NCBI GenBank assembly: GCA_016927535.1
Contig: JAFGMM010000140.1
Coordinates: 1-35,423, forward strand
Reading direction: 5' to 3'
Length of the DNA stretch: 35,423 nt
DNA from: Anaerolineae bacterium
GTDB lineage: Bacteria > Chloroflexota > Anaerolineae > Aggregatilineales > JAFGMM01
The first letter of the stretch is position 1. Each line of letters opens with the position of its first letter. Below, piece after piece: positions 1 through 9,560 of the stretch. A program made the translations under genes and the position numbers. The notes under the pieces were generated by a model. That model was not told the origin of the DNA. It ran no database searches and saw only the letters and a list, made by a program, of their open reading frames with translations.

Positions 1-92
1 CATGCAGTTGCCTTCGGCTTGTGGTTCGTCGGACCAACGCCCACAGGAGACTTTCACTCCCCAATCATCGCCCATGCCGGGCGTACAGCTAA

Positions 93-190
93 CCCCCTCT
101 CCATGTCATGTAGAGGGGGAACCGGAACCGCCGAATCGTGGTTTCCTCCCCCTCTCCACCGTGTGGAGAGGGGGCCGGGGGGTGAGGTGA
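93..190. repeat. Pair of dispersed palindromic repeats: CCCCCTCTCCATG-t-CATGTAGAGGGGG (93-119, one mismatch) and CCCCCTCTCCAC-cgt-GTGGAGAGGGGG (148-174, perfect), followed by GCCGGGGGGTGAGGT
   Basis: Inverted-repeat arms read directly; non-coding region downstream of the minus-strand AAA+ gene. Confidence 0.75.
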
Positions 191-303
191 AGAAGCAGAT
201 TGAATCAGGTTGTCCATGATAGATGATGGAAAAAGAGGCACCGGCGCGCCTTCTTAAAAAACGCCGCGCCGGCCGCGCCGAGTTTCTGTGTTCTTCGTGA
301 CAA

Positions 304-1593
304 CTACACGAAGTAAGCGTCACAGGCTTCGTCGATTAGCTCCGGCGATAGATGCGGCTCCTCGTTCACATATTCGCACAGGGAGATGATAACACGCAGA
401 AGGTCGCGCGGGTGAACCGCCTGCATCACGCGCCCGGCTTCCCGGTAGTGCTTTTGGAGCAGGTACAAGAAGGAATCCTTATCAAAAGGCACGTCCATGT
501 TTTTGCAAAACACCCGGAAAAGCTGGTAGAACATCTTCTCGTCGGGGCCGTGCACACCGACCTTCATCTGGATGCGCCGCAGGAACGCGCCATCCACCAA
601 ATCGTCCGGGTCCAGGTTGGTGCTGAAGACGATCAACTGCTTGAAGGGTACCCGGAACGACTGCCCGGTCTGAAGCTTCAAAAAGTCGATCTCCGACTCC
701 AGCGGCACGATCCAGCGGTTGAGCAGTTCGGCGGGGCTAATCATCTGCCGCCCAAAGTCGTCGATGAGGAACATCCCGCCGTTGGCCTTCAACTGCAAAG
801 GCGCCTCGTAATATTTGGCAATCGGCTCGAAGCGCAGGTCCAGCGATTCCATCGTCAATTCGCCGCCGACCATCACCGAAGGGCGCCGGAACAGCCCCCA
901 GCGCAAATCCACCTCGCCGTAACGCGCCTGGATCTCGGCCCTCTCCATGTGAAACGGCCTGTGAATCAGTTCGTCGTATACCGAGATCACCGCGCCGGCC
1001 GCCGCCACTGCGTAAGGAATCCAGATCGGGTCGGTGCCGGCGATCAGCTCGCCCACCGCCTGCGCGACCGTGGTCTTACCGTTGCCCGGCGGCCCGTATA
1101 AGAAGATCGACGACCCCTGGTTAATCGCCGGGCCGATCTTACGATCGAAGCCGTCGGGCAGAATCAAGCTCGAAAGCGCCTGCTGCACCTCCGCGCTGGT
1201 GACGGTCTTACGGTGCCGCATCTGAGCGTACACCGACTCGTTGTACAATTCCAACGGCACCGGCGCCGGGCCGATGTACATGCTGCGCTCGAACGCTTCA
1301 CGGGCGCGCTGCGTGCCCATATCGGTAAGCGAGTAGACGTAGCTCAAACGCCCAATCGTGCCGGCCTTTGCAATCTCGACGATGTGCTCGCGCTGCATAA
1401 TCTCGACCAGCGGGTCGAGCACCTGCGCATGCACCTTGATGATCTCAACAAAACGGCCCAGGCTCACCCGGCCCTCTTGAAACAGGATGCGCAAAATAAC
1501 GTCGTTTACGATACCAATCGGGATACCAAGCTCATCCGGGGTGCGCGCACCGGCGATGATTTCTTTAATAGGTCGAGCGCTGTTTTCTGCCAC
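304..1593 (-). CDS. AAA+ ATPase with N-terminal helical/winged-helix-like region
   Basis: 429 aa; Walker A LYGPPGNGKTT, Walker B GGMFLIDDFGRQ, sensor-like VFSTNLDPDDL. Confidence 0.85.
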   Translation of the reverse strand: MAENSARPIKEIIAGARTPDELGIPIGIVNDVILRILFQEGRVSLGRFVEIIKVHAQVLDPLVEIMQREHIVEIAKAGTIGRLSYVYSLTDMGTQRAREAFERSMYIGPAPVPLELYNESVYAQMRHRKTVTSAEVQQALSSLILPDGFDRKIGPAINQGSSIFLYGPPGNGKTTVAQAVGELIAGTDPIWIPYAVAAAGAVISVYDELIHRPFHMERAEIQARYGEVDLRWGLFRRPSVMVGGELTMESLDLRFEPIAKYYEAPLQLKANGGMFLIDDFGRQMISPAELLNRWIVPLESEIDFLKLQTGQSFRVPFKQLIVFSTNLDPDDLVDGAFLRRIQMKVGVHGPDEKMFYQLFRVFCKNMDVPFDKDSFLYLLQKHYREAGRVMQAVHPRDLLRVIISLCEYVNEEPHLSPELIDEACDAYFV

Positions 1594-1828
1594 AGACTCA
1601 TCCCTCCGATAATTTCATGATTGATAAAGATGCGACCCTTGTCCACCGAAAGGGTGTGTTGAAACCAGCCTAAGTATAGTCGTGCCCTATAATTTGCCAA
1701 GTATACTGTAATTATGACAAGAATGGTAGCCATGATAACGATCCTACCGGGCGCCGGTAAAAAGCTGCCGGCTTTCCCGGCTTCGTGGTATCATGAGACG
1801 CATCCAGACAACAGTGAAGATCAAGGCC

Positions 1829-3601
1829 ATGATAATCCGCAAGATTACAGCATTTGCTCTCACCGGCCTGATTTTGATCGCGCTGTCGGCGCTCGTCGCC
1901 GCGCAAGACTCCGGCGTCCGGGCCGAAGCGCTCCAACAGGCCAACGTCCGCAGCGGCCCCGGCATCGACTACCCGCAAATCGGCAGCATCCGCGCCGGCG
2001 CGCAGTACCCGGTCATCGGCAGGCACGAGCTTTATCCCTGGCTGCTCATCGAGTTCGGCGACCCGGTACAGCCCGGCTGGGTCTTCGCCGACCTGCTGCG
2101 CGTCACCGGCGACCTGGGCGCGGTTCCGCTCCGGCCCGCCGATTACATCGACACGATATACGATGCGCCGCTCGCCGTCACGGTAACCCCGACCGGTACG
2201 CCGACCCCGGACGCCCTCCCCGGCGGCGTCTCGGAAGCTTCGCCGGCCGAGATCATGCAAACCCCAAACGCCCAACCCGCCGCGCAGCCGACCGCCGCAC
2301 CCACCCAGCCTCAAACCGGCGTCATCGCCCGGCCCATCGACAGCGCCAACCTGCGCTGTGGCCCCGGCACCGACTACCCGCGCGTCGGCACCATCTTCAA
2401 AGACGAGGCGTTCGCCGTGCTCCAGCGGCACGCCGGCTACCCGTGGCTGCAAATCAGCTTCCCCGCCTACCAAACCGGCGTCGCGTGGGTCTACCAGGAC
2501 TTGGTCGAAATCGAGGGTGATATCAACCTGGTCCCGGCGACCGCCAACCCGGTCATCGACTGCCCGCTCACCCCCACGCCGCCCGCCGTGGTCCCGGCCC
2601 AATCGCGCTGGGAGGGGCTGCTCCCCGCCGGCGATGGCGACCCCGGCACGCCGGTCGATATGGCGCAGTTGGGCGACGACGTGATGGAGTTTCTCTATTC
2701 GCAAAACTACATCCCGCGCACCGAGAAGCTGGCGTCGGCCTTTGGGTACGATTTGCAGACCGGGCAGGGTTTCTCGCTGTATCCGGGCGTCGCGTTCAGC
2801 GGCATGAGCCTGATCAAAGTCCCACTGCTCGTGACCTACTTCCGCCATCTCAACATGCCGCCCACCACCGACCAGGCCTATTGGATCACCGGCATGATGA
2901 CGTGCAGCAACAACCCATCGTCTAACGCCATTCTCAAAGATATGGGCGGCGGCAACCCCTACGTGGGCGCGGAGCGCGTCACCGAGACGATGCGCGAACT
3001 GGGCCTCCAGCACACCTTTCTCCAAGCGCCGCTCGTCGAAGACCCGGAGTTCGCCCAGAACCAGAACGTCACGCCCATCGTCACCACCGCCGACCAGGCG
3101 AGCACCAACCCTGACCCCTTCAACCAGACCACGATGGAGGATATCGGCTGGCTGCTCGTGGCGCTGTACGAGTGCGGGCAGCACGGGCGCGGCCCTCTGC
3201 TTGAGAAGATCGACGGGATCACACAGACCGAGTGCCGCCGCATCCTGTACGCGCTGGATGAAAACTACCTGGGCGCGATGATCGAGGCCGGCGTACCGGA
3301 TGATGTCACGGTAGCGCATAAACACGGCTGGACCACCGACGAGGATCACGCCGACGCCGCCATCGTCTTCAGCCCCGGCGGAAACTACGTGCTTGCCATT
3401 GCCATGCACAAACACCGGCGGCTCGACTACCAAGATGCGTGGATCAACATCGCGGAGATATCGCGGCTGGTGTACAACACCTTCAATCCCGGCGCGCCGC
3501 TGGACGCCATCCATCCCAGGACCGTGCCGGAGGAATGCGAGCTTGAGGGTCACCCGCTGCTCATCGCGCTGACGCAGGAGGAATTGCCGATGCTGGAGTA
3601 G
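1829..3601 (+). CDS. Secreted SH3b-domain protein with serine beta-lactamase-like hydrolase domain
   Basis: Signal peptide MIIRKITAFALTGLILIALSALVAAQ; two SH3b-like repeats (NVRSGPGIDYPQIG, NLRCGPGTDYPRVG); SxxK motif GMSLIKVPLL; KHGW near the C-terminal part. The ORF can start at 1793. Confidence 0.8.
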   Translation: MIIRKITAFALTGLILIALSALVAAQDSGVRAEALQQANVRSGPGIDYPQIGSIRAGAQYPVIGRHELYPWLLIEFGDPVQPGWVFADLLRVTGDLGAVPLRPADYIDTIYDAPLAVTVTPTGTPTPDALPGGVSEASPAEIMQTPNAQPAAQPTAAPTQPQTGVIARPIDSANLRCGPGTDYPRVGTIFKDEAFAVLQRHAGYPWLQISFPAYQTGVAWVYQDLVEIEGDINLVPATANPVIDCPLTPTPPAVVPAQSRWEGLLPAGDGDPGTPVDMAQLGDDVMEFLYSQNYIPRTEKLASAFGYDLQTGQGFSLYPGVAFSGMSLIKVPLLVTYFRHLNMPPTTDQAYWITGMMTCSNNPSSNAILKDMGGGNPYVGAERVTETMRELGLQHTFLQAPLVEDPEFAQNQNVTPIVTTADQASTNPDPFNQTTMEDIGWLLVALYECGQHGRGPLLEKIDGITQTECRRILYALDENYLGAMIEAGVPDDVTVAHKHGWTTDEDHADAAIVFSPGGNYVLAIAMHKHRRLDYQDAWINIAEISRLVYNTFNPGAPLDAIHPRTVPEECELEGHPLLIALTQEELPMLE

Positions 3602-3607
3602 AGAAGG

Positions 3608-4047
3608 TCAACCTCTAAAGTCGGACAGCCGCCTGACCCAGGGTAGTTCCCCGGCGACGGCATGAAATAGCCGGTCGTCCGCCGTCCAGAATTCGCATGC
3701 CAGACGCTCGGCGACTGCCAAATACTGTGCATCATAAGCGGTCGGGCGGTTGAAGCGCGTCGCCAAGTCATAGGCGCGCCGCAATAAATCATCATCCATC
3801 AGCAGGTGAACCGGTTTTGCCAAAAGTATGTCGCATATTTTGGCGCCTTCTTGTCCGGTCAAGATGCCGCGATAGACATGCGCTTCCGCATAACGGCGAC
3901 AATCTCGTAGCGAAACAGCGCAGGCGCCGCCGCCTGGATACCCTGCCTGTCCCAGGTGCGCAGCAGTGCCTTCGCCTGCGGGGTATATCGCTCTACCAGG
4001 ACCGCAGTCAAAAAGACCCCCGCATCAACAACCACCCATGAGGTCAT
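3608..4047 (-). pseudogene. PIN-domain (VapC-like) toxin, split by a frameshift near 3878-3879
   Basis: ORF 3859..4047 encodes VVVDAGVFL...RYEIVAVMRKR. ORF 3608..3862 encodes TGQEGAKICDILLAKPVHLL...TAYDAQYLAVAE...FWTADDRLF. Reading frame 2 across the junction gives VYRGILTGQEGA, rejoining a full PIN domain. Confidence 0.75.
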
Positions 4048-4270
4048 TCAACCGCTCCTCTCGTATCTCGTCCAGAGTAGTCTGCGAGTCGAATGTGAAA
4101 TCTTCCCCGTACTTGGCGCGCAGCTCGATTTGAAGCGTCTCAACACTTTGCCACCAATCCATTGTCGCCGCGCGAGAGACCGCCAGGCTGCGAACAAACT
4201 CAAGCACGCGCCGCTGCTGCTCGGAATCGAGCCGCTGCACCTGCTCCATGATTTGCTGGGCAAGCGTCAT
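4025..4270 (-). CDS. VapB-like antitoxin partner
   Basis: 81 aa MTLAQQIMEQVQRLDSEQQRRVLEFVRSL...; immediately upstream of the PIN toxin start at 4047 and overlapping it by 23 bp. Confidence 0.65.
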   Translation of the reverse strand: MTLAQQIMEQVQRLDSEQQRRVLEFVRSLAVSRAATMDWWQSVETLQIELRAKYGEDFTFDSQTTLDEIREERLNDLMGGC

Positions 4271-4401
4271 ACCGCACACTCCTTGTATATTGGACTTTCG
4301 TCTCTTTTCATAACCGTAGTCTGGACCTTTGCACTTGTCAAGCAAATGAGCAAATGTTCGCTGCCGGGCGCCGCACAATTTGAACGCCCGCTCGCATCAC
4401 C

Positions 4402-5526
4402 TCACACTGGCCTGATCCGAATCACCAGACCCTCCTGCACCGCGATGTAAATCAGGCCGTCCGGCCCCACCGCTACGTCGATAGGATGCTCCGGGAAAAA
4501 CGTACTGTGGTTCTCGCTGAGCCACCACGTCGGCTCCTGCGCATACGACGACGGCACCACGCGGTACAACGGGCCGGCCGACCCGCTGCCGTCCGGGCTA
4601 AACGCTAGGCTCAGCAGTTCGTAGCCGCGCGGTTCCGGGACATTCCACGAGCCGTAAGCGACGACCAGCAGATGCCCCTGCATCTCCGGGAACGCTTCGC
4701 CCGTGTAGAACGCCAGGCCTGCCGGCGCGGTCCCCGGCCCGAAACTCACCACCGGAGTCGCTTCGCCGGGCGTGACCCGGTTCAGCGTATCGGGCGGCGC
4801 ATCGTCGATGGCCTGCCCCCATAGGTGGTAGCTGTCGGTCACCCACAGGTCGCCGGTGGCGGGATGCCATGCAAAGCCTACCGGGTTATGCAGCCCTGCC
4901 GCGATGACCTGCTCGTCGCTGCCGTCCATCGCGTAGCTGAAGATCACGCCCTGGGGTGGGTCGTCTCTACCGCACCCGCTCACGTAAATGCGCTCGTCCG
5001 GCCCGACGCCGACCGTGTTCACCCAGCAGCCGGGGCCGGCCGGCAGATCATCGACCAACACACGCCGCTCGTCGGCAATGCCGTCGCCGTCCGCATCGCG
5101 CAGCCGGTAAAGGCGTTCGCGCCCGGCTACGTAGAGCGCACCCTCGTGATAGGCCAATCCGAACGGGTAATCCAGCCCCTCCGCGAACAGCCGTGCACCT
5201 TCCACGCCTTCTTTGTCCAGCGCAGCGACGGCCCCGGCAGCCGGGCGCGCGATGTACAGCGTACCGCCCGCATCGAACGCCAGCGCTCCCACCGATAGAA
5301 CGCCGTTCGCCGTCAGGTCATCGAACACAATCTCCATGCAGCCCCATCCCGGATGGACGCGCGGGCGCGTATACGGCTGCGGCTCGCAGGTCGCCTGTAT
5401 TGTCGGGCGCGGCGGAAATTGAACCGGGGTAGGATACGCGGGCGTCGCGGTGGGCACAGCCGGCATGCAGGCACCAATCAGCAGCGCGCAAAACAAGAAC
5501 ATAAGTGAACGGCGAATCGTGGACAT
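4402..5526 (-). CDS. Lipoprotein with PQQ/glucose-sorbosone dehydrogenase-like beta-propeller
   Basis: Lipobox LIGAC; repeated blade-like motifs (DYPFGLAYHEGALYVAGRERLYRLRDADGDGIAD; HNPVGFAWHPATGDLWVTDSYH). Confidence 0.7.
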   Translation of the reverse strand: MSTIRRSLMFLFCALLIGACMPAVPTATPAYPTPVQFPPRPTIQATCEPQPYTRPRVHPGWGCMEIVFDDLTANGVLSVGALAFDAGGTLYIARPAAGAVAALDKEGVEGARLFAEGLDYPFGLAYHEGALYVAGRERLYRLRDADGDGIADERRVLVDDLPAGPGCWVNTVGVGPDERIYVSGCGRDDPPQGVIFSYAMDGSDEQVIAAGLHNPVGFAWHPATGDLWVTDSYHLWGQAIDDAPPDTLNRVTPGEATPVVSFGPGTAPAGLAFYTGEAFPEMQGHLLVVAYGSWNVPEPRGYELLSLAFSPDGSGSAGPLYRVVPSSYAQEPTWWLSENHSTFFPEHPIDVAVGPDGLIYIAVQEGLVIRIRPV

Positions 5527-5665
5527 AAGCACCAGTGATGTTTCTCAAAGCCTGACCAGGAGGGCAAGTATAGCGATTTCCCGCCAGAATGCCTATTGCC
5601 GCCGCGCAGCCTAACCATTAGAATCGCCGAGACTGAAAATTGGATTTGAGGAGTTATCGTATCAC

Positions 5666-6691
5666 ATGGTCTCACGCCGTCGATTTCTGCAACTTGCCGG
5701 CGCTGCTGCACTGGGCGCGTGGCGGCACTCCCTGCACACAAGCGCTCAGGCCGGCGACCCGGAAAAACCCATCCTCACCGGGCGTGTGGTGGATTACGCC
5801 GGCCTGTTCGAACAGCCCGCGTACACCGCCGCCAAGATAGGCGCATTCGCCGACGGCGACCTGATCCCCATTTACGAGCAGGTCGAAGCACAAGGCGGCT
5901 ACAACCGCACCTGGTACCGCACCGACGACGGCTACGTCTACTCGTCAAACGTCGTGCCGATGACGCCCTACCTCGCGCCGCCGCCGCTGGTGACGCACCT
6001 GGGCGAGTGGGGCGCGTGGGCGCAGGTCGTGGCGCCGTGGAGCGATGCCCACACCGAACCCGACGCCAACGCCGCGTTTATGTACCGGCTGTATTACGCA
6101 TCTTTGCACCACATCGTGGCGGTGCAGCGCAGCGGCGCGGGCGCATGGTGGTACAAGATTCAAGACCCGCGCTACAGCGAAGTCTACTGGGCCGAAGCCG
6201 CGCACCTGCGTGTGCTCGCGCCGCAGGAGTTCGCGCCGATTAACCCCGAAGTCGAAGACAAATACATCGAGATCAACCTGGGGACACACGTGCTCGCCGC
6301 CTACGAGAACGGCGAAAAGATCTTCGAGACGCGCGTCACCAGCGGCGACACCTTCTATTGGGAGGACGGCACGACCGATTACTTCGAGACGCCGGACGGC
6401 GGCTTCAAGGTTATGCTGAAAGCGCCGGCGCGCCACATGGGGTCGCGCGGCACACTCGGCAGCTTCGATTACCCCGGCGTGCCCTGGTGCACCTTCTTCA
6501 CCGATACCGGCCTCGCCATCCACGGCACCTACTGGCACAACGACTTCGGCACCCAGCGCAGCCACGGCTGCATCAACATGCGCCCGGAGGAGGCGCTGTG
6601 GGTCTTTCGCTGGACCACGCCCGAAATGCCCTACGAGGCCGAATCGCTCCCGACCGGCCACCTGCGCACCACACCGATTTATATTTATTAG
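5666..6691 (+). CDS. L,D-transpeptidase (YkuD family) with Tat signal and SH3-like regions
   Basis: Twin-arginine SRRRFLQLAGAAALGAW; catalytic motif HGTYWHNDFGTQRSHGCINM. Confidence 0.92.
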   Translation: MVSRRRFLQLAGAAALGAWRHSLHTSAQAGDPEKPILTGRVVDYAGLFEQPAYTAAKIGAFADGDLIPIYEQVEAQGGYNRTWYRTDDGYVYSSNVVPMTPYLAPPPLVTHLGEWGAWAQVVAPWSDAHTEPDANAAFMYRLYYASLHHIVAVQRSGAGAWWYKIQDPRYSEVYWAEAAHLRVLAPQEFAPINPEVEDKYIEINLGTHVLAAYENGEKIFETRVTSGDTFYWEDGTTDYFETPDGGFKVMLKAPARHMGSRGTLGSFDYPGVPWCTFFTDTGLAIHGTYWHNDFGTQRSHGCINMRPEEALWVFRWTTPEMPYEAESLPTGHLRTTPIYIY

Positions 6692-6717
6692 GCGCACCCG
6701 CACCGCCGGGCATGGCT

Positions 6718-6741
6718 GTAGGGGCGAGCCGACGGCTCGCC
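6718..6741. repeat. Palindromic element GTAGGGGCGAGCCGACGGCTCGCC (9-bp arms GGCGAGCCG/CGGCTCGCC)
   Basis: Perfect inverted repeat 723-731/733-741 between convergent genes; no T-tract. Confidence 0.6.
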
Positions 6742-6754
6742 ATCCCTCGCCCGT

Positions 6755-7735
6755 CTAAACCTCCAACATCACCTTCAGCACGTCGCCGCGCTGGAGCGCC
6801 CGCTCGAACGCAGCCGTTACCCCGACCAGCGGGTAAATATCGGTGAGCAGCCTATCGACCTGGATATCGCCCCGGCCCAGCAGCCGGATCGCCTCTTGAT
6901 AGTCCGCCCCGACGTACATCAAGCTGCCGAGCAGCCGCACCTCCCAGTCTTGGATGAGACCGGCCGGGATGGTCGCATCCTCGCCGAACACCCCCATCAC
7001 GACCACCGAACCGCCCTTCCGGCAGGCCAGGATCGCGCTGCGTAGCGCCGCCCCGATCCCGACACACTCGAACCCAATGTCGATAGTGTGCTGATCCAGG
7101 CCGTCGCGGACCTCGAAGTCCATCGCCTCGGCGACGGCGCGACGCGCCGGGCTGATCTCGACCATCACCAGGCTCGCCGGGTTGTAGGCCCGCACGACCT
7201 GCGCCACCATCAAGCCGATGGTGCCGGCGCCGACCACCGCAATATCTTTGCCGGCGACCCGCTCGACCAGCCGGACCGCATGCACGGCGACGGCGGCCGG
7301 CTCGACGAACGCGCCGACGGTGAAAGGCATGGCATCGGGCAGAACGTGCAGCCGGTCGGCCGGCGTGACGAACTGTTCGCCCATCGCGCCCGGCGCCTGG
7401 AAGCCCATCACGCGCAGGCTCTCGCAGATGTTATAACGCCCGGCGCGGCAGTTCCGGCACACGCCGCACACCAGCGACGGCTCCAGCGCAACGCGCTTGC
7501 CGGCCAGCGCTTCATCGACGCCCGCCCCCACACTGTTGACCACCGCCGCCACCTCATGGCCGGGCCAGATCGGGTAATCGGGCACAAAGGGATGGTGGCC
7601 CTGGTAGGTGTGGAGGTCGGAGCCGCACAAGCCAATCGTCTTTATGTCCAGCAGCACTTCGCCAGGACCCGGCGCGCCGGGGGCTTCGTCCACAATCTCA
7701 AGAGTATGGGGTTCACGCATCATGACTCGTTTCAT
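6755..7735 (-). CDS. Zinc-dependent medium-chain alcohol/polyol dehydrogenase
   Basis: GLCGSDLHTYQGHHPFVPDYPIWPGHEVAAVV; structural-zinc cysteines CGVCRNCRAGRYNIC; nucleotide-binding VVGAGTIGL. Confidence 0.92.
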   Translation of the reverse strand: MKRVMMREPHTLEIVDEAPGAPGPGEVLLDIKTIGLCGSDLHTYQGHHPFVPDYPIWPGHEVAAVVNSVGAGVDEALAGKRVALEPSLVCGVCRNCRAGRYNICESLRVMGFQAPGAMGEQFVTPADRLHVLPDAMPFTVGAFVEPAAVAVHAVRLVERVAGKDIAVVGAGTIGLMVAQVVRAYNPASLVMVEISPARRAVAEAMDFEVRDGLDQHTIDIGFECVGIGAALRSAILACRKGGSVVVMGVFGEDATIPAGLIQDWEVRLLGSLMYVGADYQEAIRLLGRGDIQVDRLLTDIYPLVGVTAAFERALQRGDVLKVMLEV

Positions 7736-7752
7736 AGCGTTGAGTCAGCCTC

Positions 7753-7794
7753 CTTATCTTTTTCTTCGTCTTTGCCTTCGCCTTTGTCTTCGTC
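7753..7794. repeat. Degenerate hexanucleotide repeat (minus strand GACGAA GACAAA GGCGAA GGCAAA GACGAA GAAAAA GATAAG)
   Basis: Seven in-register hexamers just upstream of the 7735 start codon. Confidence 0.75.
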
Positions 7795-7965
7795 TCTCGC
7801 ATCGCCGGCCAGATTTTACCCGGCAAGCGCCGCGCAGACTTTAACAATTTATTGACATTTCCACCTTGACTTTAACTTAGAATCAAGCCGAGTCCAGAAA
7901 TGTTAAAAACTCCCACAATCGTGTATGCTTTTATAAAGATTCGGCGCACATGTAGGAAAACACAG

Positions 7966-8472
7966 ATGATCGAGTGTCCATTCTGCCACCATCAAAATCG
8001 TGAAGGGACTTTGTTCTGTCAGAATTGTGACCGGAGCTTGAGTCTAAACGTAGGCGACCCGCGCGCCACCCGGCGCATCGACACCCCTCCTGACGCCATC
8101 TCCCCCGTTTCACCCGATAGAGCGCGCCTCGGCAAACCGGCGGCCATTCTGCTGCACATCCAGAACGCCTCCAAACCGCTGCGGCTCGACCCCAGCCAGG
8201 AAATCATTATCGGACGCCTGGACCCGGCCAACTTAGCATACCCAGACTTGGACCTCTCGCCCTACCAGGCGCACGAACAAGGCGTTTCGCGCCTCCATGC
8301 CGCCATCCGGTGCCGCGACGACATGCTCACGCTCGTCGATCTGGGCAGCAGCAACGGCACGCGGCTAAACGGAAGACGCCTCGTTCCCAATCAGCCGGAC
8401 GTACTCCACGACGGCGACGAAATCCGGCTGGGCAACTTGATGATGCACGTGTACATGGAACAGCAGCACTGA
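7966..8472 (+). CDS. Zinc-ribbon + FHA domain protein
   Basis: CPFCHHQNREGTLFCQNC; FHA signature IIIGR...GVSRLHAAI...LVDLGSSNGTRLNGRRL. Confidence 0.9.
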   Translation: MIECPFCHHQNREGTLFCQNCDRSLSLNVGDPRATRRIDTPPDAISPVSPDRARLGKPAAILLHIQNASKPLRLDPSQEIIIGRLDPANLAYPDLDLSPYQAHEQGVSRLHAAIRCRDDMLTLVDLGSSNGTRLNGRRLVPNQPDVLHDGDEIRLGNLMMHVYMEQQH

Positions 8473-8492
8473 GAGAGTACTCCGAATCACGA

Positions 8493-9533
8493 TCACGGCG
8501 CAGCCGCGTTCAGCCACATCTCCCGGTACAGCCCCCATTCCACCGCGTCGGCATCCCAGAAAGCGTACAGCCCGACGCCCACCACCACCTTACCGGCCTC
8601 GCCCGCCCGCCGAAGCCCATCCCGCACGCCGTTGAGCGCCGCGCGCAGGCTCTCCACCTGCTCGTCGTGTCCCGGCGCGTCGGCGTAAGTCGGCACACCG
8701 ATCACCAACTCCGCCGCATCGGGTAAATCCGCCAGCGCTGCACAGTATGCCTCTACCTGGTAGGCCATCCAGGTTTCGTAATCGGTTTGCGATTCCAACA
8801 GGCTGTTATACGCCATTACCGCGATCTGGTCGGTGCGCGCGCCGACTTCGCGCTTGTAGTCCGCGCTCCAGCGCAGCCCCTCATCGACGCCTTCGGCGAC
8901 CGGCACGCCGGGCTGGCCGGGGTTCCAGTCCGGCGGCACCGTGACCGAGAGCACGGCATCCGGGCCGAGCGCCTCTTTCACCGCATCCAGCAGCACCGGG
9001 AAATCCGCGTTGCCGTCAAAGACCGTCTCGACGTTGAGCTGTACACCGTCGAAGCCGAACTGGGTCACGGCGCGCTCGGCGAACTGTACGATGTACGCCT
9101 GGATCGTCTCGCTGTCCAGCCGGTATGTGCCGTCTTCGACGTGCACCGGCACGCCCAACCACGCCAGCACCCGCACCCCCGGCGCGGCTTCCTTCAAGAT
9201 GCGAACGAACTCGCGCGCATATTCGTAAGTCTCGTTCCACTTGTTGGTATCGACGCGGAGATAGCTCACGTAGACGTAAACGTCGCGGACGGCGTGCGCG
9301 CTGAGATGTTCGCCGAGCAAGCGAATCTCCTCCGGCGTGTGCGGGTCGTTCGACCACGTAACGCCCAGCCAAACCGCGTTGCCGGTGAAAGCCGGCGGCG
9401 GCGCCGGCGCGCGCAGCACGAACACGTAAAGCGCGCCGGCGCCGGCCAGGGCGACCACCGCGCCGAGCAGGAACATCAGCAAGGCGGGCGGCCCGCCCCG
9501 GCCCGCCGGACGGTTGAAGTAGAGTCCGATCAT
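8493..9533 (-). CDS. Membrane-anchored GH18-like TIM-barrel protein
   Basis: N-terminal TM LLMFLLGAVVALAGAGALYVFVL; GFDGVQLNVE resembles the GH18 DGxxxDxE motif; QIAVMAYN strand. Confidence 0.6.
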   Translation of the reverse strand: MIGLYFNRPAGRGGPPALLMFLLGAVVALAGAGALYVFVLRAPAPPPAFTGNAVWLGVTWSNDPHTPEEIRLLGEHLSAHAVRDVYVYVSYLRVDTNKWNETYEYAREFVRILKEAAPGVRVLAWLGVPVHVEDGTYRLDSETIQAYIVQFAERAVTQFGFDGVQLNVETVFDGNADFPVLLDAVKEALGPDAVLSVTVPPDWNPGQPGVPVAEGVDEGLRWSADYKREVGARTDQIAVMAYNSLLESQTDYETWMAYQVEAYCAALADLPDAAELVIGVPTYADAPGHDEQVESLRAALNGVRDGLRRAGEAGKVVVGVGLYAFWDADAVEWGLYREMWLNAAAP

Positions 9534-9560
9534 GGTTTTTCGCTTCCGTGAATGCGCCGG

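Noticed and set aside
54-323. 89-aa minus-strand ORF with FTSPPGPLSTRWRGG
   Set aside because: Translation of the dispersed palindromic repeats; no independent coding evidence.
1712-3553. 613-aa minus-strand ORF
   Set aside because: Antisense shadow of the well-supported SH3b/beta-lactamase-like gene; low-complexity Gly/Arg/Val composition.
6718-6741. Hairpin as bidirectional terminator between convergent genes
   Set aside because: Strong stem but no T-tract on either strand; kept only as a dispersed repeat.
7850-7885. TTGACA/TTGACT promoter in front of the FHA gene
   Set aside because: Good -35-like hexamers, but no acceptable -10 at 16-18 bp spacing.
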